Shown here in pieces: positions 40,630-49,139 of a stretch of DNA of 64,000 nt (positions within the stretch are counted from its first letter, which is position 1; each line of letters opens with the position of its first letter). The stretch comes from DATLGB01 sp038232275 (GTDB taxonomy: Bacteria; Actinomycetota; Thermoleophilia; Solirubrobacterales; Solirubrobacteraceae), in contig JBBSIC010000007.1 of the NCBI GenBank assembly GCA_038232275.1, positions 1 through 64,000 of the forward strand, written 5' to 3'. Position numbers and translations under genes: made by a program. A model generated the notes under the pieces. That model was not told where the DNA came from and did no database searches. It saw only the letters and a list, made by a program, of their open reading frames with translations.

Positions 40630-43600
40630 ACCGCGCGCTCCAGGTCGATGCGCAGTGGGCGCCCGTCGAGGAGGGTGTCCACCGCATAGCCGTCCAGCGC
40701 GCCGAAGCGCAGCTCGGCGGCCAGCGTTTCCGCCGTGATGTAGCCCTGGTGCTCGCGCGCGGCGGTGAGCAGCTCCTCGTCGCCGTCGAGTGAGAGGCGG
40801 ATGCGATCCGAGACATCCAGGCCGCGGGAGCGCCGGGCGTTCTGGACGGCGTGGACGATCTCGCGCGCGATGCCCTCGCGCCGCAGCTCGTCGGACAACG
40901 CGAGGTCCAGCGCGACGGCGTGCGAGCCGGCGCGCTCCACCTGATAGCCCGCGAGCGGCCGCATGGCGAGCTGGAGGTCGTCGGCGGTGAGCTGGTGGTC
41001 GTGGCCGTCGACGCTGACGCCGACCGTCTTGCCCTCGCGCAGCGCCGCCGCCACCGGCGCCGGGTCCAGCGCGGCGATGGCCGCCGCGGCGAGCGGCATG
41101 TGGGGACCGAAGCGCGGGCCCAGCGAGCGGTAGTTGGCCTTGATCTCGTAGGACCCGAGCTCGTCGGCCTGCGCGACGAAGCGCAGCGCCTTGACGTTGA
41201 GCTCGTCGCGCAGCTCGTCGCCGAGCGCCTCGATCGCCGCGCGCTCGGCGCCGTCGGCGACGATCACGGCGGCGGCCAGCGGCTGGCGGACCTTCATCTT
41301 GGCCTGCGCCCGGGCGCGGCGGCCCATCTCGATCGTCGACCGCGCGGTGGCGATCTGCCACTCGAGCCGCTCGTCGGGTTCGCCGGCGACCGGGAAGTCG
41401 CACAGATGCACGCTCGGCTCGCGGCCGTCGAGGCGCTCGTAGAGCTCGTCGGCCACGAACGGGGTGAAGGGCGCCAGCAGCTTCGCGACCGTCGTCAGGC
41501 ACGTGTGCAGCGTCGCGAAGGCGGCCGGGTCGCCGTCCCAGAAGCGCCGGCGCGAGCGGCGCACGTAGAAGTTCGACAGCTCGTCGACGAAGGCGGCGAT
41601 GGCGCGGCCGCCGGTGGTCGCGTCGTAGCGCTCGAGCGCCTCGGTGACCGCGCGCGTCGTCGCATTCAGGCGCGAGATTGCCCAGCGGTCGAGCGGGGTC
41701 TCCGGCGCCGTGCGCGCATAGCCCTCGCCCGCCGCGTTGGCGTACAGCGTGTAGAAGCCGTAGGTGTTCCAGAGCTGCAGCAAAAACCGGCGCAGCGACT
41801 CGCCGACCGCCTCGACGGAGAACTGGTAGCCGTCCCACGGGTGCTTCGACGTGAAGAAGTACCAGCGCAGGGCGTCGGCGCCGTGCTGTTCGAGCACGTC
41901 CCAGGGCGCGACGACGTTGCCCTTGGACTTCGACATCTTCTCGCCGTGCTCGTCGAGGATCAGGCCGAGGCAGACGACGTTCTTGTACGGGGCGCGGCCG
42001 AAGAGCAGCGTGTTGACGGCGAGCAGGGAATAGAACCAGCCGCGGGTCTGGTCGAGCGCCTCGCAGATGAAGTCGGCCGGGAAGTCGCGCTCGAAGACGT
42101 CCTCGTTCTCAAACGGCGCGTGCCACTGGGCAAAGGGCATGGCGCCCGAGTCAAACCAGACGTCGATGACCTCGGGGACGCGGCGCGCCGTGCCGTCGCA
42201 CTCCGCGCAGGGCCACGTGTGCTCGTCCACGTAGGGGCGGTGCGGATCGGAGAGCGGCTTGCCCGAGCGCTCGGCGACGGCGGCCATCGAGCCGAGCGCC
42301 TCCGCGTGGCCGTTCTCGCAGCGCCACACGGGCAGCGGCGTGCCCCAGTAGCGCTCGCGGGAGATCGCCCAGTCGACGTTTGACTCGAGCCACTTGCCGA
42401 AGCGCCCGTGCTTGATGTGCGGCGGATGCCAGGTGACCGTCTCGTTGGCGCCCAGCAGCTCGTCGCGCAGCGAGCTCGTGCGGATGTACCAGCTCGGCTT
42501 GGCGTAGTACAGCAGGGGCGTCCCGCAGCGCCAGCAGTGCGGGTAGCTGTGCAGGTAGGACTCCTCGCGGAACAGCCGGCCGCGCGCGCGCAGGTCGGCG
42601 ATCAGGTCGGGGTCGGCGTCCTTGACCCAGCGCCCCGCGTACGGGCCGATGCGCGCGTCGTAGGTGCCGTCGAGGCGGACGGGGTTGATGACCGCCAGGC
42701 CGTGCTCGGCGCCGAGGCGGTAGTCGTCCTCGCCGAAGGCGATGGCGGTGTGGACGATGCCCGTGCCGTCGTCGGCGGTGACGAAGTCGCCGGGCAGGAC
42801 GGTGTGCCCCTTCGCGCCGTACTCCGGCGCCGCGATGTATCCGAAGGGCGGCTCGTAGCCCGTGCCGAGGATGTCGGAGCCGGGGAAGCGGTCGAGGATC
42901 TCGGCGTCCTCTGAGAGCACGGCCGCGACGAGCGCCTCGGCGAGCACGAACACCTCGCCCGACAGCGAGGCGCGCACGTACGTGAGCGCGGGATCGACGG
43001 CGACCGCCGCGTTGGAGACGAGCGTCCACGGCGTCGTCGTCCAGACCAGCAGCTGGTCGCGCACCTGCAGTGGGCCGGCGGGCGTGGTCACTGCGAACTT
43101 CACGTAGACGCTCGGGTCCTCGACGTCGAGGTAGCCCTGCGCGACCTCGTGGCTGGACAGCGCGGTGCCGCAGCGCACGCAGTAGGGCACGACCTTGTGA
43201 CCCTCGTAGAGCAGGTCCCTCTCCCACAGCTGCGCCAGCGCCCACCAGACGGACTCCACGTAGGTCGCGTCCATCGTCTTGTAGGCGCCCGCGATGTCGA
43301 CCCAGAAGCCGATCCGCTCGGTGAGCGCCTTCCAGTCGGAGAGGAACTCGGTCACCGACGCGCGGCACTCGGCGTTGAACGCGGCGACGCCGTAGCGCTC
43401 GATGTCGTCCTTGGAGTTGAAGCCGAGCTTGCGCTCGACGGCGAGCTCGACGGGCAGCCCGTGGCAGTCCCAGCCGCCCTTGCGCAGCACCTGGTGCCCG
43501 GTCATCGTCTGAAAGCGCGGGAAGATGTCCTTGAACACGCGGGCGAGCACGTGGTGCGACCCCGGCCGGCCGTTGGCCGTCGGCGGCCCCTCGTAGAAGA

Positions 43601-43727
43601 CGTAGGGCTCCGCGCCCGCGCGGCGGCGCGTGGATTCCCCGAAGATATCGCGCTCGCGCCAGCGCTCGAGGACCTGCTCCTCGAGGTCGGGAAACGATTG
43701 GCGAGGGTCCACGACGGGGTAGCGCAC
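40626..43727 (-). CDS. ileS: Isoleucyl-tRNA synthetase
   Basis: 1033 residues. A class I synthetase that charges tRNA-Ile. The HIGH region is YEGPPTANGRPGSHHVLARV (near residue 50-60). KMSKS is exact at 597-601 (GEKMSKSKGN). The CP1 editing domain and the anticodon-binding part (RSRRRFW...AFTPFVADE-type) follow. The long form with VDPRQSFPDLEEQVLERWRE at the start resembles the eukaryote-like IleS2 class, which in some bacteria resists mupirocin; that assignment is inference. No T-box leader fits, because the divergent gene starts 26 bp away. Start GTG 43727; GTG 43766 is possible. Confidence 0.93.
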   Translation of the reverse strand: MRYPVVDPRQSFPDLEEQVLERWRERDIFGESTRRRAGAEPYVFYEGPPTANGRPGSHHVLARVFKDIFPRFQTMTGHQVLRKGGWDCHGLPVELAVERKLGFNSKDDIERYGVAAFNAECRASVTEFLSDWKALTERIGFWVDIAGAYKTMDATYVESVWWALAQLWERDLLYEGHKVVPYCVRCGTALSSHEVAQGYLDVEDPSVYVKFAVTTPAGPLQVRDQLLVWTTTPWTLVSNAAVAVDPALTYVRASLSGEVFVLAEALVAAVLSEDAEILDRFPGSDILGTGYEPPFGYIAAPEYGAKGHTVLPGDFVTADDGTGIVHTAIAFGEDDYRLGAEHGLAVINPVRLDGTYDARIGPYAGRWVKDADPDLIADLRARGRLFREESYLHSYPHCWRCGTPLLYYAKPSWYIRTSSLRDELLGANETVTWHPPHIKHGRFGKWLESNVDWAISRERYWGTPLPVWRCENGHAEALGSMAAVAERSGKPLSDPHRPYVDEHTWPCAECDGTARRVPEVIDVWFDSGAMPFAQWHAPFENEDVFERDFPADFICEALDQTRGWFYSLLAVNTLLFGRAPYKNVVCLGLILDEHGEKMSKSKGNVVAPWDVLEQHGADALRWYFFTSKHPWDGYQFSVEAVGESLRRFLLQLWNTYGFYTLYANAAGEGYARTAPETPLDRWAISRLNATTRAVTEALERYDATTGGRAIAAFVDELSNFYVRRSRRRFWDGDPAAFATLHTCLTTVAKLLAPFTPFVADELYERLDGREPSVHLCDFPVAGEPDERLEWQIATARSTIEMGRRARAQAKMKVRQPLAAAVIVADGAERAAIEALGDELRDELNVKALRFVAQADELGSYEIKANYRSLGPRFGPHMPLAAAAIAALDPAPVAAALREGKTVGVSVDGHDHQLTADDLQLAMRPLAGYQVERAGSHAVALDLALSDELRREGIAREIVHAVQNARRSRGLDVSDRIRLSLDGDEELLTAAREHQGYITAETLAAELRFGALDGYAVDTLLDGRPLRIDLERAV

Positions 43728-43753
43728 GAAGCCATGACGGTAGCCTGCGGGCC

Positions 43754-44014
43754 GTGATCGGCGCACTCGTCCTCGGTCTGCTCGCGGGCTACATTGGGCG
43801 GCTGTTCACGCCCGGGTCGGGCATCTCGGGCTGCCTGCCGACGACGGCCATCGGCATCGTCGGCTCCCTGGCGGGCTACTTCGCCTTCACCGAGGCCCTA
43901 CACATCGGCGACAGCCGGATGCTCGACCTCGGCGGGCTGCCGGGCGCCGTAATCGGGACCGTGCTCGTGCTCGGCGTGATCCGGGCCTTCGCGAGCCGCC
44001 CGCGCGGCCGCTGA
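43754..44014 (+). CDS. GlsB/YeaQ/YmgE-family small membrane protein
   Basis: 86 residues with three hydrophobic segments and the family pattern GALVLGLLAGYIGRLFTPG near the start. GLPGAVIGTVLVLGVIRAF forms the last helix. These stress-associated proteins were once called transglycosylase-associated. Their function is unclear. GTG 43754 is the start, and it ends 19 bp before the convergent MarR gene. Confidence 0.85.
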   Translation: MIGALVLGLLAGYIGRLFTPGSGISGCLPTTAIGIVGSLAGYFAFTEALHIGDSRMLDLGGLPGAVIGTVLVLGVIRAFASRPRGR

Positions 44015-44033
44015 GCCGCGCCCCGGTGGTCGG

Positions 44034-44465
44034 TCAGGCCGCGAGCTTGCCGCAGAGCGCGGCGAGCTGGCGCTTCTCGGCGTCGTCGAGCGCGGCGAAG
44101 GTGGCGGCGACGCGGCCGGCGTGCTCAGGGTGCAGGCGATCCACGATCTCGCCCCCGAGCGCCGTGGCGGACACGACCACCGCCCGGCGGTCGCTGGTCA
44201 GGCGAGCCCGCGTGACGAGCCCGCGGTCGACGAGCGTGCCGACGACCTCGGTGGCGCTCGCCTTCGACGTGCCCAGGCTGCGGCGCAGCGCGCGCAGCTC
44301 GAGCGCCCCGCCGGCGAAGCGCAGCTGGACGAGGACGGTGAAGCCGGTGGCGCTGATGCCCTCGCGCTCGAGGTCGGCGCCGAGCCGGCGCCGTACCGCG
44401 GCCTCTGCCCGCAGGAGCCCGTCGAGCGCGCGATGCGCGAGCGGATCGTCTTCGACGAGCCTCAT
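44034..44465 (-). CDS. MarR-family transcription regulator
   Basis: A 143-residue winged-helix dimer. The HTH reads LRRSLGTSKASATEVVGTLV, and the wing ends RARLTSDRRAVVVSATALG, the typical DRR MarR wing. The N- and C-terminal helices would form the dimer. The ligand and targets are unknown. It is divergent from the membrane-anchored gene at 44510 (44 bp), which is a candidate target. ATG 44465 (MRLVEDDPL) is preferred over the upstream ATG 44522, which lies within the divergent gene. Confidence 0.9.
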   Translation of the reverse strand: MRLVEDDPLAHRALDGLLRAEAAVRRRLGADLEREGISATGFTVLVQLRFAGGALELRALRRSLGTSKASATEVVGTLVDRGLVTRARLTSDRRAVVVSATALGGEIVDRLHPEHAGRVAATFAALDDAEKRQLAALCGKLAA

Positions 44466-44509
44466 GTCTGGCGCGGACCCTACGGGCGCAGCCGGATAGA
44501 TTTCGACAC

Positions 44510-44962
44510 ATGGGGAAGGCACTGATCGCCGTCGGGACCTTCCTGTCGATCTGCTTTCTGATCTTCGGCGGCGTCGTCTACCTCACCCGCCAGGAGGACC
44601 GCTACGCCGTCGACGCCCAACTCTCCGAGCACCTCACGAGGGCCGTCGCCGAGGCCGAGCCGCGCGGCGAGGACGTCGACCTCCGCAACCTCGCGGACTT
44701 CGACTTCGACCGGGTCCTCATCTACGACCCCGGAACACCGCGGTCGGCGGTCTCCAAGGTGCTGGGCTTCGAGTTCAAGGGCGACCTGCGCTACACGGCG
44801 GAGTCCTCGGAGATCTTCGTGTTCACCAACCGCGGGAAGTTCGTGCGCTTCGCCGACTACCGCGGCCGGGGAAGCTTCGCCGGGCTCCCGCGCCCGATCG
44901 CCTACCTCAGCGCCAACGCGGCCGTCTTCAAGGTGCACGATCTGGTCGCGAGCCCCGGGTAG
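44510..44962 (+). CDS. Membrane-anchored protein, unknown function
   Basis: 150 residues with one N-terminal membrane helix (ALIAVGTFLSICFLIFGGVV), then a charged extracytoplasmic domain of ~120 residues. That domain has a helix (DAQLSEHLTRAVAEAE) and several beta strands (FDFDRVLIYDPGTP, SSEIFVFTNRGKFVRFADY). No known domain is recognised. It is divergent from MarR and may be regulated by it. Confidence 0.65.
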   Translation: MGKALIAVGTFLSICFLIFGGVVYLTRQEDRYAVDAQLSEHLTRAVAEAEPRGEDVDLRNLADFDFDRVLIYDPGTPRSAVSKVLGFEFKGDLRYTAESSEIFVFTNRGKFVRFADYRGRGSFAGLPRPIAYLSANAAVFKVHDLVASPG

Positions 44963-45040
44963 GCGGCCGCTCCGCGGAGACCATCGTTTTACAGCACGGA
45001 CTGGGAAGGGGGCGGATTCGGCCGTTTCGCGGGGATTTCA

Positions 45041-45091
45041 CCGCCGGTCGCAGATCTGGCATCCATTTGATGCGCAATCTGCGAATGCCGG
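45041..45091. repeat. 51-nt palindromic repeat element, copy 2
   Basis: It lies in a 287-bp convergent intergenic region (44963-45249) that holds no supported gene. The arms GCAGAT (45050-45055) and ATCTGC (45077-45082) enclose GCATC-5-GATGC. 39 of 51 bases equal the reverse complement of copy 1 at 36324-36374. The rest of this region shares a short gapped match with 4907-4936. Confidence 0.65.
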
Positions 45092-45249
45092 AGGAGGGAC
45101 TCCGCGGGTGCCGTGCACTCCCTCCCCTACCCAGCCGCCGTTGGCCACGTAGCCCCCGACCGCCAGAAGCCAGCGCCGCTCTAGCGCACCACCTTGACGC
45201 CTGACGGCGGTCGTCTGGCACGGGAACGCTCTCCGGGCCTCCGGCCCGC

Positions 45250-45651
45250 CTAGCGCCTGCGCTGAGCCTTGCGCGCCTGGCGCTGGCGCTTGCCGCGCTC
45301 GCGCGCCTTGCGCTTGGCCGCCTGGGCCTCGCGCTGCCTGTCCGCGTCGGTCTTGGGGACCTCGCCGCGCCCGACGGCGCGGCGGTCGGACTCGGTGAGG
45401 TTGCGGCGGGCGTCGCGCGTGATGAAGATCCCGATGCCGAGGAAGATGATCGCCACGCCCCCCGCGATGCCGAGCAGCAGCGGCTTGCTCACCGAGGACT
45501 GGTCGCCCGGGTTCTGCACCGGCGCCGGCGTGGCGGTCGGCGCGGGGGGCGCCTGGGGGAGCGGGCCGAACGGGCTCGACTGCGCGAGCGCCGCGGGCGC
45601 CGGCAGGGCGCACAGGACGAACGCGATGATCAGCGTGGCGTAGCGACGCAT
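45250..45651 (-). CDS. Single-pass membrane protein with basic tail
   Basis: 133 residues. A signal peptide (ATLIIAFVLCALPAPAALAQ) is followed by a Pro/Ala-rich outer stretch. One membrane helix follows (LLLGIAGGVAIIFLGIGIFI), then a highly basic cytosolic tail, about 50 residues rich in Arg, Lys and Ala and ending AQRRR. Function unknown. The topology (outer short, inner long basic) suggests binding of nucleic acid, ribosomes or acidic partners at the membrane. It lies 13 bp after the MATE gene on the same strand. Confidence 0.7.
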   Translation of the reverse strand: MRRYATLIIAFVLCALPAPAALAQSSPFGPLPQAPPAPTATPAPVQNPGDQSSVSKPLLLGIAGGVAIIFLGIGIFITRDARRNLTESDRRAVGRGEVPKTDADRQREAQAAKRKARERGKRQRQARKAQRRR

Positions 45652-45664
45652 TCGCGGCGCGATC

Positions 45665-46954
45665 CTAGACCACTCCGGTGATCGCCCAGCGCCGTCCCCG
45701 GAAGCGCACGGCGCAGGTGACCAGGCGGACGGCGATGAAGGCGCACAGCGCGGCCCACACCCCCGCGATGCCCCAGCCGGCCGCGTAGGCGACGATCGCG
45801 AGGCCGACGCCGACGACCGACGCGGCGACCATGCCGGCGGCGAGAAAGCGCGTGTCCCCCGCCCCGATGAGGATGCCGTCGAGGGCGAAGACGGCGCCGT
45901 TGAAGGGCATCATCGCCACCAGCAAGGGCCACATGTCGTGCGCCTGGGCGATCACCCGGGGGTCGTCGGTGAAGATCCGCGGGAGGACGGGCTCGAGCGC
46001 GAGCAGGGCCACCGCGAAGGTCCCGCCGAGCACGACCGACCAGCCGATCATCCGCCGCGCCGCCGCGCGCGCGGCGCTGGCATCGGTCGCGCCGAGCATG
46101 CGGCCGACCATCACCTGGCCGGCGATCGCGATCGCGTCGAGCACCAGGGCGATGAACAGGAACAGCTGGTAGCCGATCTGATGGGCGCCGAGGGCGGCCG
46201 CGCCGACGCGCGCGAGCACGGCGGAACAGATGAGAAAGACGCCGAGCAGCGCGGACGTGCGCACCGCGATCTCCCCGCCGACCCGGATCAGCCGGCGGAT
46301 GCGCCCGAGGTCCGGCGGCGCCCAGCCCGCCCGCCGTTGCACGACCACGAAGGCCGCGGCCATGCCGAGCTGCGCGATCACCGTTCCCCAGGCGGACCCC
46401 GGCAGGCCCCAGCCGAAGCCGTAGACGAAGAGCACCTCGAGCAGCGCGTTGACCGTGTGCGCGGCGAGCAGGATCGCCAGCGGCGTGCGCAGATCGCCGA
46501 TGCCCCGCAGGAAGCCCTGGCCGGCGCTGGCGAGCATGAAGGCGGGGGCGCCGAGGGCCGCGATGCGCAGGTACGTGACGGCGCCATCGCGGACGTCGCC
46601 CTGTCCGCCCATGAGCGTCGTGAGCGGCGACGCGACGGCCACGGCCGCAACGAGCAGGCCCACGCCGATCGCCAGCGCGAGCCACTGCGCCTGGGACCCG
46701 ATCGCCGCCGCTTTGTCCTCGCGCCCGGCGCCGTGCAGGCGCGCGACCTGCGCCGTCGTTCCGTAGGTGAGGAAGTTGAAGACCGTGAAGCCGCTGGCGA
46801 GGACGGTGGTCGCGAGGGCGAGCGCCGCAAGCTGCGTCGTGCCGATGTGCCCGACGATCGCCGTGTCCACGAGCACGTACAGCGGCTCGGCGGCCAGCGC
46901 TCCCAGGGCGGGCAGCGCGAGCCGGACGATCTCCTTGTCATACGGTGAGCGCAC
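45665..46954 (-). CDS. MATE-family efflux transporter
   Basis: A 429-residue, 12-helix multidrug/toxin exporter of the NorM/DinF kind. The start is RLALPALGALAAEPLYVLVD, followed by TAIVGHIGTTQLAALALAT, a classic MATE opening. The second-half repeat contains LFLICSAVLARVGAAALGAH. The DinF-like subgroup is often linked with DNA damage or oxidative stress. GTG 46954 is the start, separated by one base from the divergent hydrolase start. Confidence 0.88.
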   Translation of the reverse strand: MRSPYDKEIVRLALPALGALAAEPLYVLVDTAIVGHIGTTQLAALALATTVLASGFTVFNFLTYGTTAQVARLHGAGREDKAAAIGSQAQWLALAIGVGLLVAAVAVASPLTTLMGGQGDVRDGAVTYLRIAALGAPAFMLASAGQGFLRGIGDLRTPLAILLAAHTVNALLEVLFVYGFGWGLPGSAWGTVIAQLGMAAAFVVVQRRAGWAPPDLGRIRRLIRVGGEIAVRTSALLGVFLICSAVLARVGAAALGAHQIGYQLFLFIALVLDAIAIAGQVMVGRMLGATDASAARAAARRMIGWSVVLGGTFAVALLALEPVLPRIFTDDPRVIAQAHDMWPLLVAMMPFNGAVFALDGILIGAGDTRFLAAGMVAASVVGVGLAIVAYAAGWGIAGVWAALCAFIAVRLVTCAVRFRGRRWAITGVV

Positions 46955-46955
46955 G

Positions 46956-47795
46956 GTGAAGCTGCGTCTCTATCACCACGCCGACGGCGCGCGCATCGCG
47001 TATCGCGAGGCCGGCACCGGGCCGCCGCTCGCGCTGATCCACTCCGCGGGCCTGACCCACCGCGAGTTCGAGCCGCTGGTCGAGGAGCTTTCCGACCGCT
47101 TCCGGCTGGTGATGCCGGACCTGCCGCTGCACGGCGACTCCGAGGACCGGCCCCGCCATCCGTACACGCGCGACTGGCTCGTGGAGGTGCTCGCCGGCTT
47201 CATCCGCGAGGCGTGCGGCCCGCGCCCGCTCGTCGGCGGTCACGACATCGGCGGGCTGCTGCTGTTGCGGGCGGTGTTGAGCCGGCAGCTCCAGCCGTCG
47301 CGGATCGTGCTGCTGCCGACCGCGCTGCACCGGCGCACCGAGCGGGCGCGCACCGAGCGCGTCCTGCGGGTCGCCGCGCGGGCGGGCGCGCTCCCGGTGC
47401 TCGGGCGCGTGGCCGCGCGCGGCACCACCGTCGCCTTCCGGCCCGCCGTCGGTGAGGCGCTCTCGGCGCGGGGCAACCCGGCTGCGCGCGACCTCATGCG
47501 CCACGCGCTCTCCGACCTGCCGCGCAACGGCAACCGCGCCCGCGCCTGGGCCAAGGCCGCCCGCCGCTGGCCGGTCGGCCCGCAAACCGACCTGCTCGAC
47601 GCCTACCGCCACATCGACTGCCCCGTCCTGCTGCTGTGGGCAGACGAGGACCCGGCCCACCCCGTCTCGATCGCCGAGGAGCTTCTCGACCTCCTCCCGG
47701 ACGCTCAGCTGCGCGTCCTGCCGGGCACGGGCTACCTGATGGCCTACGACGACCCCGTCGGGCTGGGCCGCGAGATCGCGGCCTTCTGCCTGTGA
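46956..47795 (+). CDS. Alpha/beta-hydrolase
   Basis: 279 residues. An N-terminal strand (RLYHHADGARIAYREAGTG) precedes the oxyanion stretch PLALIHSAGLTH. The usual GxSxG nucleophile elbow reads GGHDIGG, with Asp in place of Ser, as in haloalkane dehalogenases and some epoxide hydrolases. The later acid (LLLWADEDPAHPV) and a final G-YLMAY... take the place of the His region. No clear catalytic His is seen at the end (GTGYLMAYDDP), so activity is uncertain. Substrate unknown. Confidence 0.82.
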   Translation: MKLRLYHHADGARIAYREAGTGPPLALIHSAGLTHREFEPLVEELSDRFRLVMPDLPLHGDSEDRPRHPYTRDWLVEVLAGFIREACGPRPLVGGHDIGGLLLLRAVLSRQLQPSRIVLLPTALHRRTERARTERVLRVAARAGALPVLGRVAARGTTVAFRPAVGEALSARGNPAARDLMRHALSDLPRNGNRARAWAKAARRWPVGPQTDLLDAYRHIDCPVLLLWADEDPAHPVSIAEELLDLLPDAQLRVLPGTGYLMAYDDPVGLGREIAAFCL

Positions 47796-47816
47796 GCGCG
47801 CGCTAGCGTCCCGGCC

Positions 47817-49139
47817 ATGACAGAGCAGCTATGGGGCGGCGAGACGACGAAGGCCGTCGAGAACTTCCCGATCTCCGGTGAGCCGGTCCCGGTGCCGGTT
47901 CTGCGCTGGCTGGGCCGGATCAAGGGCGCCGCGGCGCGCACGAACGCCGACCTGGGGCTCCTGGACGCAGACCTGGCCGAGCGGATCGCCGGCGCGGGCG
48001 ACGAGGTCGCCGACGGCAAGCACGACGACCAGTTTCCGATCGACGTGTTCCAGACGGGCTCGGGCACGTCGACGAACATGAACGCCAACGAGGTGCTCGC
48101 GAGCCTCGCCGGCGAGGGAGTCCACCCGAACGACCACGTGAACATGGGCCAGTCGTCAAACGACGTGTTCCCCAGCGCCGTGCACCTCGCCGCGCTGGGC
48201 GGGGCGACCGGGGACCTGCTGCCGGCGCTGGACGCGCTCGAGGCCGCGCTGCGGGCCAAGGCCGACGAGTTCGCCGACGTCGTCAAGGCCGGGCGCACGC
48301 ACCTGATGGACGCGGTCCCGGTCACGCTCGGCCAGGAGTTCGCCGGCTACGCGGCGCAGATCCGCCTGGGAGCGCGCCGGGTCCGAGACACCCTGCCGCG
48401 CGTCGCGCAGATCCCGCTCGGGGGCACCGCGACCGGCACCGGCCTCAACACGCACCCGGACTTCGCCGCGGGCGTGCGCGCCAGGCTCAGCGAGGCGACC
48501 GGGCTGGAGATCCTCGCGCCCGAGGACCCCTTCGAGGCCCAGGCCAACCGCGACGCGCTCGTCGAGCTCTCCGGCGCGCTGAAGGTCATCGCCGTCTCGC
48601 TGACCAAGATCGCCAACGACCTGGCGCTGATGGGCTCCGGCCCGCGGGCGGGCATCGGCGAGCTGCTGCTGCCCGAGCTGCAGAAGGGCTCGTCGATCAT
48701 GCCCGGCAAGGTCAACCCGGTCATCCCCGAGGTCGTGCTCCAGGTGAGTGCGCAGGTGATCGGCAACGACACCGCCATCACCATCGGCGGCATGCAGGGA
48801 CAGTTCGAGCTCAACGTGCGCATCCCGCTGATCGCGCGCAACCTGCTGCAGTCGATCCACCTGCTCGCCACCACGACGACCGCGCTCCGCGAGAAGGTCA
48901 TCGAGGGGCTCGAGGTCAACCTCGCCGGCTGCGAGGCCGGCGCCGAGGGGACCCTCGCCGTCGCCACCGCGCTGAACCCGTTCATCGGCTACGACAAGGC
49001 TGCCGACATCGTCAAGGAGGCGTCGGCGTCCGGCCGCACCCTGCGCGAGGTCGCCCGCGAGCAGGGCGTGGACGAGGAGACGCTCGACAAGGCGCTCGAC
49101 CTGCGCAGGATCGCCGCCGGATCGGCCGCGAAGGACTAG
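47817..49139 (+). CDS. fumC: Fumarate hydratase, class II
   Basis: 440 residues. It converts fumarate and malate in the TCA cycle without an Fe-S cluster. The fumarase/aspartase signature GSSIMPGKVNPV lies at ~291-302. The substrate regions are GSGTSTNMNANEVL, GQSSNDVFPSAVHLAA and GRTHLMDAVPVTLGQE. GTATGTGLNTHPDF is also typical. The N-terminus WGGETTKAVENFPISGEP is standard. Oxygen-stable, fitting aerobic growth. The TAG stop interlocks with the opposing GGDEF gene (CTAG). Confidence 0.95.
   Translation: MTEQLWGGETTKAVENFPISGEPVPVPVLRWLGRIKGAAARTNADLGLLDADLAERIAGAGDEVADGKHDDQFPIDVFQTGSGTSTNMNANEVLASLAGEGVHPNDHVNMGQSSNDVFPSAVHLAALGGATGDLLPALDALEAALRAKADEFADVVKAGRTHLMDAVPVTLGQEFAGYAAQIRLGARRVRDTLPRVAQIPLGGTATGTGLNTHPDFAAGVRARLSEATGLEILAPEDPFEAQANRDALVELSGALKVIAVSLTKIANDLALMGSGPRAGIGELLLPELQKGSSIMPGKVNPVIPEVVLQVSAQVIGNDTAITIGGMQGQFELNVRIPLIARNLLQSIHLLATTTTALREKVIEGLEVNLAGCEAGAEGTLAVATALNPFIGYDKAADIVKEASASGRTLREVAREQGVDEETLDKALDLRRIAAGSAAKD

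Noticed and set aside
43728..43753. T-box leader for ileS
   Set aside because: Only 26 bp separate ileS from the divergent gene start, so there is no room for a T-box upstream of the chosen start.
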